A stretch of 64,000 bases of DNA from NCBI GenBank assembly GCA_031216445.1, contig CM062219.1, positions 11,194,501-11,258,500 on the forward strand, in the 5' to 3' direction. The position numbers were made by a program, and so were the translations under genes. The DNA is from Lateolabrax maculatus (Eukaryota; Chordata; Actinopteri; Acropomatiformes; Lateolabracidae). Within the stretch, counting starts at the first letter, position 1, and the number at the start of each line of letters is the position of its first letter. The notes below the pieces were generated by a model, which saw only the letters and a list, made by a program, of their open reading frames with translations, had not been told where the DNA came from and did not search any database. Shown here piece after piece: positions 47,561-61,520 of this stretch.

Positions 47561-49580
47561 TTACAAGACCACACTGGCAGCGCAGTGATTGGCAGGAACT
47601 CCAATGCGATGATGGCACTTGAACATCTTCCGTAACTCAGCGCGGAAGCGGTCGTGTAGCCACGCATAGAGGAAGGGGTTACAGCAAGATGAGCTCATGG
47701 CACACAGGTGACACAGCAGTTGGATGAGTAAAAAGTAGCGTTTGTTAATGAGGTGAATGTCTATGTCTCGCAGCACATTGAATACATGAATAGGAAGCCA
47801 ACACACTGCGAAGGCCGACACCAAGAGAGCAACCAAGCGAAAGATCTTTCTCTTACGAGCTTGTTGAGCACCTGCCTGGTCCTGAGTCCTGTGGCCTGGT
47901 GCAACACAGTTCCTCAGTTTGACAGTAATACAGAGATAAGAGACAAAGACAGCTGACAGTGGCAGGACATATGTGACCAGCAGGGTGCTGTAAGCATAAG
48001 CACGTCTTTCTTTCTCTTGACCCAGCCAGAACTCCTCACAGATGGTGAAGCCTTCATCTTTGAACTCTACATGGTAGGTGTGGGTGACGGCTGGAGCTAC
48101 CAGCCCACAGGACAGCAGCCAGATGCCGGTGAGGACAGAGGCGCAGGTAGCCACAGAGGTTCGCTTCTTCAGGGGATGAACTGTCGCATAATATCTGCAA
48201 TAGAGAAAGTACTTTATAATAAGGGTACATTCATGTTTAATTAATACATGACTAAATGTGATCCGAGGTATTCATTAATTATTATCATGAACTCCTGCAG
48301 CACAATTTTTAATTTCAAATCACTATTAGCTTATGTGATTACTTAATGTATAAATGTTAAATTGGTTAATGAGCCCATAAACTAGTTACTGCACAGAATT
48401 TCATTTAATTTGCCTTATCAAGAAAACAAAACTGTATGATGATATAATTGATAATAGTAACCTTTATTTATAAAGAACCTTTAAAGAACCTCTACAGTGC
48501 AATAAAAAAAAAGAGGAAAATTATTTAAATTTCAAACTTTTAAGATTGAGCAGAGGTGTACATAATACAACAGCAGCGGAGCATCAACTGGGGCTTAAAA
48601 GAGAAAAATCAATTGCAGTTGCTGTCAGTAGTTTGAGTGCAAAACTGCAGAAGGAAGCTTTACTGTATATGTTTGAATTTTTGGTAAAGTGAGCTGCAGA
48701 GAATATATGGATCTCATGGGCCTATGGGGGATATATCCTTGCAGCACATACCTGATTGTTCTTTCTGTACACAAAGTTATGAAGCAGGATAATTAGATTT
48801 TGGTCTTGACCAATCAGGCATGTGCTGCTTCGAACCCCAATTATTTTGAAAATAATGAAAACTACATTAGTGTTTGACTCATGGAGCCATTCATACATAG
48901 AATGGTGTGTTAAATGCAAAATAAATTACATAGAGAGGGAATTCACTTTGTTATTTGACCTTTATTTAATAAGGATGGTCACCTCAAGTCTAAATCTGTT
49001 TTTCTTGCCGAAAAGATCACAGCACAATTATCTACCAGCAGAGACACTTAACTGAGGAGGACTGAAAGGAAGAAGGAAAAAGAGTGGAAAACCTTCCAAA
49101 TAATTCAAAATGTTCAGAGAGATCCACCTACCTGTCCACAGCAATAGCAGTGAGTGTGAAGACTGAAACATAGACTGTGACTGGCTGGATGAGGAACACC
49201 AGATAGCACATCGAGCGGCCAAAAACCCAACCACGTGGGTTGAAGGCATAGGCGAGAGTAAATGGGACGCAGGTCACACACATGAGCATGTCAGAGAAGG
49301 CAAGGTTTCCGATAAAGAAGTTAGTGACATTGTGCATCTTGCGGGTTCGGCAGATGACATAGAGGAGCAGGTAATTCCCAAAGACTCCCACCACCACAAC
49401 TAGCACATAACAGGGAATGATGAGAGGCTTGAACGTCTGCAGCAGAGCCACATCTGCAAACTGGGAGCTGCGGTTGGTGGAGTTGTTCTGTACCGCAACC
49501 TCATAAATATGTCCATCTGTCTGTTCTCCTAACTCAGACGGCTGCGTGCTTCCAGCCCAGCCACTGTGATTACCCTCCAT
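47561..49580 (-). CDS. prlhr-like: Prolactin-releasing peptide receptor-like GPCR (PRLHR/GPR10 family)
   Basis: Plasma-membrane peptide receptor, class A. Coding exons on the minus strand: 49580-49132 and 48194-47561, 360 residues. The N-terminus has possible N-glycosylation sites (NHS, NNST, NRSS). Conserved parts are HNVTNFFIGNLAFSDML, PRGWVFG and QPVTVYVSVFTLTAIAVDR, then DRYYATVHPL after the intron, HTYHVE and CEEFW in loop 2, CWLPIHVFNVLRDID in TM6, NPFLYAWLHDRFR in TM7, and a C-terminal SVVL resembling the SVVI of human PRLHR. The single intron splits the Arg codon of the DRY motif. The start is the first ATG in frame. It may be a fish prlhr2 paralogue; ligand not testable here. Confidence 0.9.
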
Positions 49581-49594
49581 GGCAGGAAAGCTCA

Positions 49595-52420
49595 ATCTGC
49601 CAAAACCTACACTGTCCAAAACACAAAAAAATCAGGTTTGCAGCTGTTATGACAGAATATTAACAACTTTTCTAAAGGTCAAATGTCTATCAAATTAATC
49701 CATTCAATCCAATGATGCATGCAAAATTCAATCAACATTTTGATAAAAACAGGTTATGACATTTACACAATGGAAGACCATTACTGAATAACCATGCTTT
49801 TACCTACACCAACACATTTGCTCTCTCACAAGAGGCAAAGAGCACATTATGAAAGGGTTTATAATCATGAAAGCATTTGAATGTGAATAGCTAAGATTCA
49901 GCAAACAGTGTGCATCCTCCACTGAAATGTACATATTAAAACAGTCAAATCACAGGTTTGTGTCTGCATGTAGAGGACACACAGTTCTGTATTAGAGTGA
50001 TTACAGACCAGCTTTTTAGCACTTTTCAGCATCAGTAGAATATTTTTTCTACATGCCTGAAGTGCTGGATTTTGTTCCATTTTTATTAAACAGTACAGAT
50101 ATTTTGTTACTTGCTGATTATTATTGTCACAATGACTTACAACTAATTGCAGAGAAAATTAAAAGAAGGTAAAATTGTAACATACTATTTATTTTGAGAA
50201 ATGAATGAAATGAGATTTCTAAATATTAAATCTCCATTGCTAAATCACTTTAAAGCATTATGTTAAATTTGGAGCAAGTTTGATTGAAGTTTGCAATGTC
50301 TGGAACTTAAAATGTCTTTAAGCGACTGCTTTTTAACTATTTATTTTCACGGCTGTGATTGAGTAGTAGGCACAACGACGCTCTCCCATATTGTGACATT
50401 CCTTAAGTCTGATATTGCTTTTGTACAACAATAAAGAATAAATACAAACTTGTATTATGTAAAGGTAATGTGAAACAAAAGATTTGTTTTTTAGTTTCTT
50501 CAGGATTCCTCGTTTAATCAATGCATGTGCATATTTCTGTTGATTGTGTGGTGTGTGAATGTGGAATAAGTGTTAAGCTGTAACCACATTATTATGCTGT
50601 TATTAGCTACATACAATTACATTTTGTAATATGAGCGCACTAAACACCAATTTAGTTGAATGTCCTAATGCTTTTATATTGTATCAGCACACATGTAATG
50701 CCCCAGAGTGAATCGGATTAGTGAATTATAACTACAAGTTGTGGACAAAATAACATAAACACCTTACAAAAGTACTCCTGCAGCGACAAACTGTTTTATG
50801 AAGCCCATCATTTTAAATTTTTGTTGTGATTTTTGTGATGGTTCATTCTGATGGTAATGTTTTTTACAGCTGTAGTTTGTACTGGATTTAAATGAGTCAT
50901 TCAGCCAGCATTGGTGAGGATCTATTTGTGGCCACGGTTCCTCTCGGCAGATGTGGTTTTCCTATAATTTGCACATAATTTCATCACAATTTCATAGACT
51001 TTTTTACCTTGCCACATTTCTTCATTTGCAACTGCAGCACCAGTAATGACTTTTTGACCTTTGAAGAGCTCTTATGTTGCTTTCAGGTTTCTGTTACAGC
51101 TGACACACACACACACTGCGAAATAGTGTGGCTTAATGTGACTCACTTGTACAGTGCAGAGGTACAAAGAGGGACCCATTTCTATGTAAAAATTAATTTT
51201 CACTACTGTTGATGCAAAGAGATTCTTCTGTTTGCTGGCTGTTATTGAAAATGTTAACGTATCACAGTTGGATAAAAGTGTTTCAAACTAGTTCACATGA
51301 TCAACCTCTACATGAACAAAAACAGTACAAAAAGTATGGAATTCTGCAGTAAGCACTACGATGTAGTCACTTTATATGACTATTACTTGGATAAAAGGAA
51401 ATCAATTATGTATTACCACATATGTATGAAAGGGCTTTCAATTAAATGTAGAAAATATTATGTTTGATGCATTCTTATCAAAATGAAGCAGATTATCAGT
51501 GGAGTAATTCAGTTTTAAATCTGGTTCAAAAGATCATATCTGTAGAAATCAAATGCTCAGATATTCAGCTTCATAAGCAAAATAATTACTTTCATTTTAA
51601 AGTTGAAATGTATTGCCCACAATGACTTCCATGAATATGACTACAGTATGAGCTCTGACACAATGGCACAGTATGTTATTAACTTGAATGTTAAGTGCAG
51701 ACAAAAAACTATTATTCCTTTGATATAGATTTGTTCACGTTCACAGAATCTGTACCCTCCTCAATCATTCGAATACCATACTTGAAGATTTTTCTCATAT
51801 TTATCTCCCACATTATTTGCATAGTCCGGCTTTATTATGGAAGTGTAGATATAGGCCTCTGGATTGTAATGTAAAGAAGTCTTACGTCACAGAGCTCTGG
51901 CATATAAAGCTGTTAGCACATATTTGATATATCTCTCAATACACAATTTATTTAAAAAGGAAATCCAGGTGTGCAAATGAATCCTTCCATCACATAATAT
52001 TGCCCCCCAAATTCTTGCCTGCATTACATGCAAATTGGAAATCATGAAATTCTTACATAGTTACCTTTATGACATAAATATTTTGCCTCTCGATATTTTA
52101 AGGAGCACAATGTGAAAGAATGTGCAGTATTGCAACTATTATAATATATTCACTTTATTACTCAACCAGTAATCATATTTCTGTTCTGTTCTGTTCCATT
52201 ATATTCCATTCAGTTATTTTATCCTGTCTCAGAGTAAAGATGCTACCACTACTTGAAATACAAAAAATGCATACAAACAAATACACATAAAAATCACCCA
52301 GTAATTTACCTGTATTGGTGTTTCTCAGTGTAAAGATGAGTTGATTTGAGGGAATGAGTATAAGGAGTGGACCTTCCTCATGCGCTTCTCCACAGTGAGT
52401 GAGCCAAAGCTGCTGCTGTT
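49595..52420 (-). other. prlhr-like: Possible 5' UTR intron and non-coding exon of the receptor gene
   Basis: On the minus strand a pyrimidine-rich stretch ending in CAG at about 49614 could be an acceptor just before the start codon. A candidate 5' UTR exon lies at about 52417-52310, bounded by a pyrimidine-rich AAAACAG acceptor and an AATACAG/GTAAAT donor. No coding potential is claimed and the link is speculative. Confidence 0.3.
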
Positions 52421-53825
52421 TTAGAAAGAGAGGGAGAGAGCGAGAGAGAGGCAGGGAGAAGAGACATCTATGGAAATGACAGTAAGCCAATAAGATGGCA
52501 GAGACCCAAAAAGATTAATGTCTGGGTTGGACTTGAAGATGACGTTTGATCTTGAACTGATTAGTTAGGAGTGATTGATCTCAGGATAGTGACAGTAACG
52601 GTAATTATTGATCTGTTCACAGACATGTGCGGGGCTCTATATGAGAGTGGTTTGATTATCTATTTGCTTGTTTGTTTGTTGCACAGATGCATTGCCAGTA
52701 GCCTTCTGATCTAACACTGTATTAAAGTGCTGTTAGTGCACTGTTTTCAGAAATGTTGCATTTATCTGATGAGATAAATGTTTTGCGATTCCTACTTGTA
52801 ATTCATGCCGCCTGCAACACATTTTCTGTAGAAGTAAAACTTTGCACCCCTTATAATAACCCGAACAAGCAAAATTGCACGAAAACCTTGTTCCCAACAA
52901 AATATATTCTAATTGCAAGTGACGTGGAGAGCATATGAAGTGTCTTGATATTTTTTTTTTTTTTTTAAAAGCTTTTTCAAAAAGTTTCTATTTACAGCAT
53001 CAAGCCCTGAACTCCCACTTTCTGTAAGCAAGTGAGTGATTACAGTAATTCTACTGTCCAGGAACCCTCACTGGATAAAAAGGTTTTAAAGTGCACTGTG
53101 ATTCACATTTACATGTTTTCCAGTGCCAAATGGCAGACTAGACTAGATCGCTGATAAGACATTTGATTTCTTTTGCCGACAATAATCACAAAATTACTTT
53201 TTCATTGTAGATGGAGAATTAATGAGGGAAATAAAGCAGCAGTTATGCCTCCAATGTTTTTCCTTCTTCTTCCTATTAATTGGCATGGACTTTAAGTAAT
53301 AACTCTGTTTTTCAACAGTGAGCAAAAGTTGGATATTTGCCCAAAATGTCAGAAGAAGCCACAAATGGAAAAGATAAACCTACGTAGAGACAGTGGCACC
53401 CAGTCTGGCTGCTTTCAGTGGTAAAATATGTATGAACAAGGCTTTCTAGAAGCAGCACACTCTGTCAGCTGTGTAAAGTAAAACATGACAGATTGAAACA
53501 ACAAGACAATAACCCCACTTCATGTAACAACTTATGGGCTTGAAAACAGGAAAACAACAGATCTATACTGCCTGGTCATGGGATGAACAAGACTGTGAAA
53601 ACTTCCACGTTACATAATGACAGCATTGCCAAGCTTGTAAATAAGTGAGACACTGGACAGACAGAAAGAAAGAGAACCAATTTTGTTCATCTGCCAGTGC
53701 ACGCTTTCATCCAGAAAAACAAGCCTGTGGCTGCAGAGAATACACACATTTTTAAAAAGTGAACCTGCCCATCAAAAGATGCTAAAATATGTTGATGTGT
53801 TGCTGATGCAAATGTGTCCAATGTA

Positions 53826-54040
53826 GAGCGGTCGAGAGATGATGGAGACCAAAAACAGAGCTAAAAGAGAGTGAATATTGGACTTGAGTTACCCAGGTGG
53901 CCAGAAACCTGACTTGTTCCTCTGTGTCTGACTGATGTGTAAATAAGCAATTGTTCACCATATCAACTTAAACATGTGAAAATATGTCAGTCTTGTGTTT
54001 ATATTGTGTTTACACTGCCCCCTAGTGGACAAAATAATAA
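53826..54040. repeat. Dispersed repeat, copy C
   Basis: Matches copies A and B through AAAACAGAGCTAAAAGAGAGTG, GAATATTGGACTT, the 'AGGTGGCCA' word and the CTGCCCCCTAGTGGACAAAA end. Upstream parts of the family are missing. Confidence 0.6.
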
Positions 54041-55235
54041 GTTATTGCAGATTTATTAAGAACTTATTAACATTTTCAACAGCAGACTGTCTGAGATGGA
54101 GGTGAGGAGGTGGACGGGGAAGGCCAGGCAACTGCAGAGAAGATGAGGGGAAGTGGGAACACGTGTGAAGATTTGTGGGGCAGTCAGTTAATGGGGAAAA
54201 GAGGGGTCATCAAAGGAATCTGGTGGAAGGATGGAAAATGGCAATGAGGGGGCCCGGGGAATTAAGAATGTGGCTGGGGAGGAGGGACAGAGACAGACTG
54301 GGACACAGTATTGTATAATGATGATTGATTTATGTTGCAATTATGGTTCTCTGAAGATACACCTTATCGGCTCCACGGACCTCCGCAGAGAAGGGTGGAG
54401 CACAACATGCAGACCTGTGCATCAATCAAGTTGATTGGTTGATTCAAACGGAAATGAAAACAAACGTAAACAAACTTCAGGTATAAAACAAACTGTCATG
54501 CAGACGTATCCAAGTGACCCCTGTGCATGTTTGCCTATATGCAGCCCAGAGAAGTATAATTCCAGTTTTAGAAGTTGATTTCATTTCTAACTGCAGATTT
54601 TATGGCTTATTAGAAGGTTGAACTATAGTACATAATACACGTAATAACTCGTAAAAGCGGAAATTTGCAAATCTTTTTGATATTCTAAACTGATGCATAT
54701 CATATTTTGCACTAGTATATAGAAAACCATATGAGACTGTGCGAGAAAAGGAGTTCAGGAAATTTCTAACCATAATCATTACAACTTCCCTTTCCAGTTT
54801 GAACCCACAATATCTTATATTTTAATAGACCATGTAACCGCCATAAAAAATTAAGTGTTAACTTTATACACAGCTCACACAGGTTGCTGGCCATAGTGAA
54901 TGTGTATGGAAATTTGGTAAATTTGAAGGCTTAGATATATACAGTATCAAGTATCCTGATGTGCTAAAAGCTAAAGGTTTAGAGGAGCTGTAACCAACTT
55001 AAAAATAGACCGTATGAAAAACGGACAAAGCATCCAGTAGTGAGAGTGACGCTGTTATCTGTACATAGTCTTGAGGAAAGGCTACCACAACTCACCTTTC
55101 AATCACCTCCATTCGTTTCTCATGTACTCTATACGTTGATCACTGTTACTTTGTTACAGCTGATAGGAGCCTGGTGGCTCACTGTGACAGTGAGTATAAA
55201 ACACTGCTAGAGAACACACATTTGAGGACTACAGT

Positions 55236-55345
55236 AGGCTGTTTGAACCATGGACTGTATAAACGAAGTGGACGTCCCCACTGTGACATCCCCCACTGGT
55301 TTGTTGACTACCCTCTGAAGCCTCGACTTTGGCACTCCGTCAAGA
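55236..55345. repeat. Probable dispersed repeat of fish genomes
   Basis: The block starting CATGGACTGTATAAACG, with GTGGACGTCC, GTGACATC, ACTGGTTTGTTGACT and GAAGCCTCGACTTTGGCA, resembles a repeat I recall as common in teleost sequence. Class not determined; any ORF through it is not a gene. Confidence 0.45.
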
Positions 55346-57174
55346 CAAAGACCTGCCGGCTGTATCCCCAGAGGTGTGAAATCACACCTTCATCTGGCGT
55401 ACGAGACTTGTAAACTCTTTCTTCGCTATACAAAGATGAAACTCATTCTGCCCCCTGGAGTCTTTGTGAAGTCTAATCTCTGCATCAGACACTGGTGTAA
55501 TCAAGCACAGCATGCGGCTGCTGACTTGTGGAAGAGCTGGACTCTACAGTACTGAAATTATCACAGGGTGAAAATGCTGTCCCATTTTAAAAGGACGGTT
55601 CCACCAAATCTAAAAAAAACATATTCTCTCATATGCGTCTAGCAGCATCTTGTGGAGACCCAAATTGTTCAGAAGGGTAGTGCTATTTGTTTAAGTACAC
55701 GAACACACCCATGAGGTGTGCGAATGCATGCACGCGCGTGCACAAGTTAACACAAGCTTTTTAAGTTTTGAATGATTTAATTTACTTGTGCCGAGCAAAT
55801 AGCTGCAAATTGCAGCGTGCACAAAACACAACTTGAGCTTTGGATTTCATTAAACAGCCTTGGCCTTCTCATGTGACTTTTTTTTCCAGATCCTATTCCA
55901 TATCAATGTTATCAGCAGTTCTGTGTCAGTCCGTCAGGAACTGAACAGCCCTCTGGGGCTGACCCTTACTCTAACCTTGGAATGGCTCACACAATGTCTC
56001 TCTCTCAATCACCAGTTCATCCTTTCAACTTTTTATTTTCCTGTGGAATTGGATTTTTATCATTTTATATTTTATGTGTTCCCCATCGGCTGTGCCCATA
56101 GCCTCTAATTTGGACTATCTACAAAATGATTGACAGCTTGAATAAATGTTTAAATGTGCACTAAATATTGAATACATAGCCTTTCAAGTTACGGGAACTG
56201 AATATGATAATTGAATCAAACTTCCTAGATTGCAATCAGTATCTCTAGAAAAGCTGAAGGTAATGGCAAATAATCATTCTTATACTAACACGGGATCTGA
56301 GCTGCCCACTGGAGCTCATTTACAGTTTCAGTAGTATCTGTATTTCCAGTTTTCATGCATTTTAAATTCCCATCTGTCATCTCAGTTTTCTTTGCACAGA
56401 GAGCTCCTCTCCACCTGCTGTGTCACTGATATGTTACTAAATTATGCAAATTCCTTTGTAATCTCTCAGTAATCAAACCTCATAAGCGTTGTGTTTGTTT
56501 GTTAGTTTGTTTATGTAAATTGTGAACTAAATTGTAGCTGCTACAGACATATGCACCTGTGCAAATGTGGTCTTCAGGCATATGTTTCGTAATAACACAA
56601 GACATTGGTTTATCCAAACACACTGATTGTTAGATTGTTTGACTTTCTCTTATGTATTCTGGAGAAAAATATGTTTAAAAAATTAATTTATATAGGCCAC
56701 CAAGGACAAATATTAAGGGTTTGTTATAAATTACCTTAAACCCACTCAAGGATATATGCTCAGAATCAAGTACTAGATCAATATGGAGAAGGAAGACACT
56801 GAATAATGATGCAGCATATGGGATGGATCACATTTCAGATTACATAATACCATTAATGCTTGCTTTAAACAAAGGTAATCAATTATTATACAAGACTTAT
56901 ATTGTACAGTGTATAATTTGTTATTATCATACTCATCTTCATCAGAACTAGGAACTCAACTTGTCATCTTTAAGGAAGTCTGCTTTGTTATTATTATTGT
57001 TATTAATATACTGCACGTTCTCAAAGAGACATGTGATGTACTGTAGATCTTTGTAGCTCAATCAAAACTAACTCTGAGTGGAGGATGTTACTGGCAACTA
57101 TCTGCCCTACTTATGATGGAATTACTTATATTTTACATAAATTTGTTCACACCACTGTAGCCTAAAACACTGGT

Positions 57175-57275
57175 AGAATATGAGTTTCAAAAGGTTAGGG
57201 CGTTTGCCCAGTTGTAATGGAATTGTAGATGTTTAAATGTAAATTTTTATAAGCACTTAAGGTGATTAAGGTGTG
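57175..57275. repeat. Dispersed repeat, head fragment (copy D)
   Basis: Matches 30560-30655 (GCCCAGTTGTAATGGAATTG against GCTCAGTTGTCATGGAATTG, then TTTTTATAAGCACTTAA and GGTGATTAA). Confidence 0.6.
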
Positions 57276-58307
57276 TCGATGACTAATCAACCAAGGCCCT
57301 CTGCTAAAAATGTTTTTATTATTATTTTTTTAATCTGGGTTTTTTGTTGGACTGGAGCCAAGTCTTATTTTTTTTCTGAAAAACTTCTGTTTACATCCCC
57401 ATTTGTTTGTTATATTGCTCTAAATGTCCAGTCAGAGCTTGATGTGTATTTGTTCAGACACGCTGGACATCATGTGTTTGCTTTGCATATACACCCTGAA
57501 TATAACACAGAAAGAACACTTAAGCTTAACCTCTTACAGAGAAATAGAAACATATTTGCTTGGCTCTAGATGTGTTGATGCTGCCTATCATCCTCCGCAT
57601 GTTTTTCATAATCACATTCACCTTTACTGTTGCTCCTGCTGTCTGTGCTGAAGGTTACTGCCAATGCCTGTGAGTTTTAATGTTTGCTTTTCCTGCATTC
57701 AGCAGCAGGCAGTGCTTTACTGCAAAATGTGGCCTTGATTTAGGATTGGAACGATTAAATGTAAGAAAATAGATTCATATTTTCATGTTAGTTTCTTAAA
57801 ATAGATGTACATTTTATTCATGACTTTTGCGGGGTGGCTGAAGCCTTACAGTCGGCTCCCTCTCCCCTCTTCTATCCCATCATCTTGAGGACTTGCTGGG
57901 GCACCACCACTGGTTTCAACCGACTCTCACAACCTCTCCTTGTCCTCTGCTGTCCCCTTTGATTAGAACAAACTATATTAAACATATAAATTATATTATT
58001 AAACATATTGTCACATATTAACTGCGTTCATGTTGTCACAGATATAGCCGACTATTGTCAAAAAAATCAACAAAGTTTAATTTTAACTTTCAAACAGCTA
58101 CTTTGTTAATTCTGCTTCACATTTTCACATTTCCACCTCCAAGTACTGAAGCTACACCTGCGTTGAAGCAAAGTTGCATTCCTTTGACTTGACAGTGAAT
58201 AATAGCTGTAGCCTTTAGGCCAACGTAATGAGGGCTGGATGCATTTGAAATGAAAAGCCGAAGGGTATAAATGGATGTGAAATGAAAACTAGAGTGATAC
58301 ATTATCC

Positions 58308-59298
58308 AGTGATTTGATTAATCTAAAGCCAATTTGATTAAAACAGTGGTTATATGATGAAATCAGAGGCATGTTTCGTAATTTTCCAAGTACTACATTC
58401 AACATTCATCATTCACAACACAAAATTGCCATTTAATATTTAAGGTAAGTGAACGCGGTAGGTAGTAAAAATAAAAAAAAGTAGTAAAAAGTAGGTGGTA
58501 GTAAAAATAAATAATTGAAAGAAATAGAAGTGATGAAAATGCTTACGAATTAATAGGGATAAAATGTCAATTGATTTGATAAACTTTATTGACATTTTAT
58601 TTGAAACAGTGCTTTGATAATCAACTGGTCTCTGTTTCATCATTCTTCTTGACCAACATAATCTTTTACCACAGAAATTGTTGTTACTTCCACCTTATAA
58701 AAAGAAAAAAACAAAGCACGCCCATTCAGCGAACTCTTCGACTCTTGACTTTTTCTGTCTAAAGCATTAACTAATTTAATATAAAAAAGGTCTACTGACA
58801 GAAGCCAGTCAATGTGATAGTAAAGCACATCGTAGTAAAGATGCTCTATATAGCAACTATCTATGAAGTTTCTGCAAAATGGAAGTTTTTGTAGGATGTA
58901 TTCTCCCTCACTTTCCTCTCTTGAAGATAAAAGTTCATGTCAAGAGCAGGCCAGGCCTACAGCAGAGCCATAAACTTGATCAGTTAGTCAGTTGGCATGT
59001 ATTTGAATTGACATTTTGGGTTAAAATAACAAAAAAAAATTGCTTGTTGTAAAGGCTGTAAACGATAAATGTCAGTTGGGTATAGGCCCTTTTGACAGCA
59101 GGGTAAATAAAGGAGTAATTGATCAAATCACTCTATTTCAATTCACATGCATCTAATCATTTCCATTATTCGCATGCATTTTCAACACTTGAGGAGGTGA
59201 ATGATGAATGAAAGACTGGAAAAATGATGAAACATGGCTCTGTTTTCATCATATCAGGACTGTTTTAATCAAATCGGCTTTAAATGAATCAAATCACT
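58308..59298. mobile_element. Non-autonomous element with about 100-bp inverted ends
   Basis: The left arm at 58308-58416 and the reverse complement of the right arm at 59197-59298 share AGTGATTTGATT, AAAGCC, ATTTGATTAAAACAGT, ATATGATGAAA and CATTCATCATTCAC, at roughly 85-90% identity over the first 80 bases (counted by eye). They enclose about 780 AT-rich bases with no open frame. No target-site duplication could be defined, so the superfamily is unknown. Confidence 0.65.
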
Positions 59299-61344
59299 TA
59301 ATAATCTATGTCTCATATGTCAGTAGCCAGAGGGTTGAGTGTACATGAAGTATTTGTGCTGCCTGCAGTTGCCATGCATGTTATTTCTGTTGCTAAGGTA
59401 ACATTCACAGTATTGCGTTCTTTCAACTATTCAGAATTATTGGGAGATATCCATTAAGCTGTGAAGATGGATGGGAACAAACTGTCTCCCTGTGTTTTTT
59501 ATGTTCAGTACATTTGTAAGGGAAATTCTTGTTATAATGATGAGTTTATGTGTCGGGAGTTAGGGAGTAAGTGCAGGCGGCAAACCTTTTGAAACACGGA
59601 AAGGCATGATAAGAGAAGAACTACATCAAAGAAAGGATCAAGAGAAGATAAAGTTAAGGTCGAAATGAATTTCTAGGGCGAGATCGTGTGAATCCTGTTG
59701 ATTGTTACAGTTAATGATTGTGTATGTGTGATTCTCAGAGTATGAGAACTGATGGGAGACTGCCTCTCTTCAGTCATATCTGTGCAACTGATGATGTCTC
59801 TTGCTTGCAACCAATAAAGATCTACTTAGGACTGAATATTGTGTTATATGGTATTTAATTACTAACTCTGATCTGCACTAGACAAGAACTGAGATTCCCA
59901 CGACATCCTTGGGTGTTGTTGATCTTGTTTGCTTTCCCCACTTTTCTCACTTGTTTATTATCTAATAGGGATTTCCTACATTTATTACAAATTTCTTGCA
60001 TGTCTTAAACCTCAGAGAACAACATGTTTTTTTAATCAAAAGTGGGTGTAGAGACATATAAACTAAAACACGTATAATCTTGGTTGTTACCCTTGAACCC
60101 TCGGTCCTGTTGAAACATTATTCTTTAAATGGTCTTTTTTTAAAAGTGCTTTGTTTAATTAGATCATATTTGATTGTACACAATGAAAAACAAATCCTCT
60201 TTGTGTCCAATAAATAGACTTCACCCCATGAATTCAAATAAACGAAGGTGCTTGTAAAAAGGATGTGAAAGCATTTCATTTAAATTATATCTCCTATTAT
60301 AATGTCAAATATCCATTAACATTTGCACCACACTGACTAAAAACACAACGTGTAAAACAAATGTAGACTACCACTGAGACAATGTTTTAAAAATCAACAC
60401 TTAAGACTTTTTGGGGCCCAGATCAACTTCACAGTTGTGTTGAAAACCTCTGAAAACTCTTAAATTAGTAAATTAAGTTTTTACCAGATGGCAACAGAGG
60501 GTGGCAGCCCCTCAGAGAAAGACATAAATGGATGCAGTCATTCGGCTGTTTAAAATGGTGACTTTGCTAAATGCTGAACATTTTGACATGGTCTGATGCG
60601 GGTTAAGTGAGGTTTCTTCCTCCTGTTTGAAACACACAGAGTGAGTAAAGTGTTTTGCTATAAAGTCTGAACTGGTTCTATATTAAAGTCTAGCCAGGTT
60701 CAATAGAGAAAAGTCGGGCTTATGTTGTCCTTGGACAACGGAAGGACATGCTATATATTCTCACAAGAGTTTTACTGAGAAATAAAATTTCAGATGACTC
60801 ATGTTTTGCAGCTCAATGAAAAACATGAGCTTCAGCATAGTATAATTCACAAACATAAAGGGTGAAGACAGATTCTCCTGCACTGCTGCGCTCCCAGCTG
60901 CTCCAGACAAACTTCAGTTACTTTGGTTCCACCTAGTGGTCACCTTGAGTACAACCACTGCACATTATTTCCCAGGCTTATTGCTCTGAGATGGAGTTGT
61001 AAGTTTGTATGAGCTATGTGACATCCTCCTTAACTTAATTAGAGCAGACTTTACTGCCTCCCAAATCAAACTAGCATCCCGTTAATGTAATTGAGTAAAA
61101 TGACGAATGGCTGACTCAACAAATGAGGAATTGCTACCAATTAAACAAATGGACTTCAATGACTGGACAGTGATGAAAATGTTGCACTGTAGCAAGACGG
61201 GGAGCTGGAGGCCAATAACATTGATCTTTTATGTCCTTAAAGATGTGAGAAGTATATATCTCTCCCTCTCTAACTAATACCATTAATTCATTCTTAACAG
61301 AGGATCAATAACAAAAACACAGACATGTGTAAAAGGTCACTGGT

Positions 61345-61520
61345 CTTTGGTTTAATCGGTATTACAGTACAAATAGTAAAGCAAAGCACTGCGGTCAATC
61401 AGTGAAATGTGAAGGCCATGGAATAAGAAAAGGTAAGATACAGAAAGTCATCAACATAAAAAAGCTCATAAAGTGGTCTGCAGAATAAAGACCGAGCTGG
61501 ATGCTGTTCTGATGTTTCTT
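61345..61520 (-). other. anxa4: Probable anxa4 3' UTR
   Basis: Follows the stop codon on the minus strand. An ATTAAA signal (TTTAAT on plus) lies near 61351. Confidence 0.45.

Larger units (their letters stand above)
52421..61340. other. Intergenic region between the receptor gene and anxa4
   Basis: Nearly 9 kb with no supported protein-coding gene. It holds a dispersed-repeat copy at 53826-54040, a further repeat near 55236-55345, a head fragment near 57175-57275, and the long-inverted-repeat element at 58308-59298. The rest is AT-rich without visible structure. Confidence 0.65.

Noticed and set aside
48017..48244. Plus-strand open frame over the receptor's second exon
   Set aside because: Opposite strand of a strongly conserved GPCR exon.
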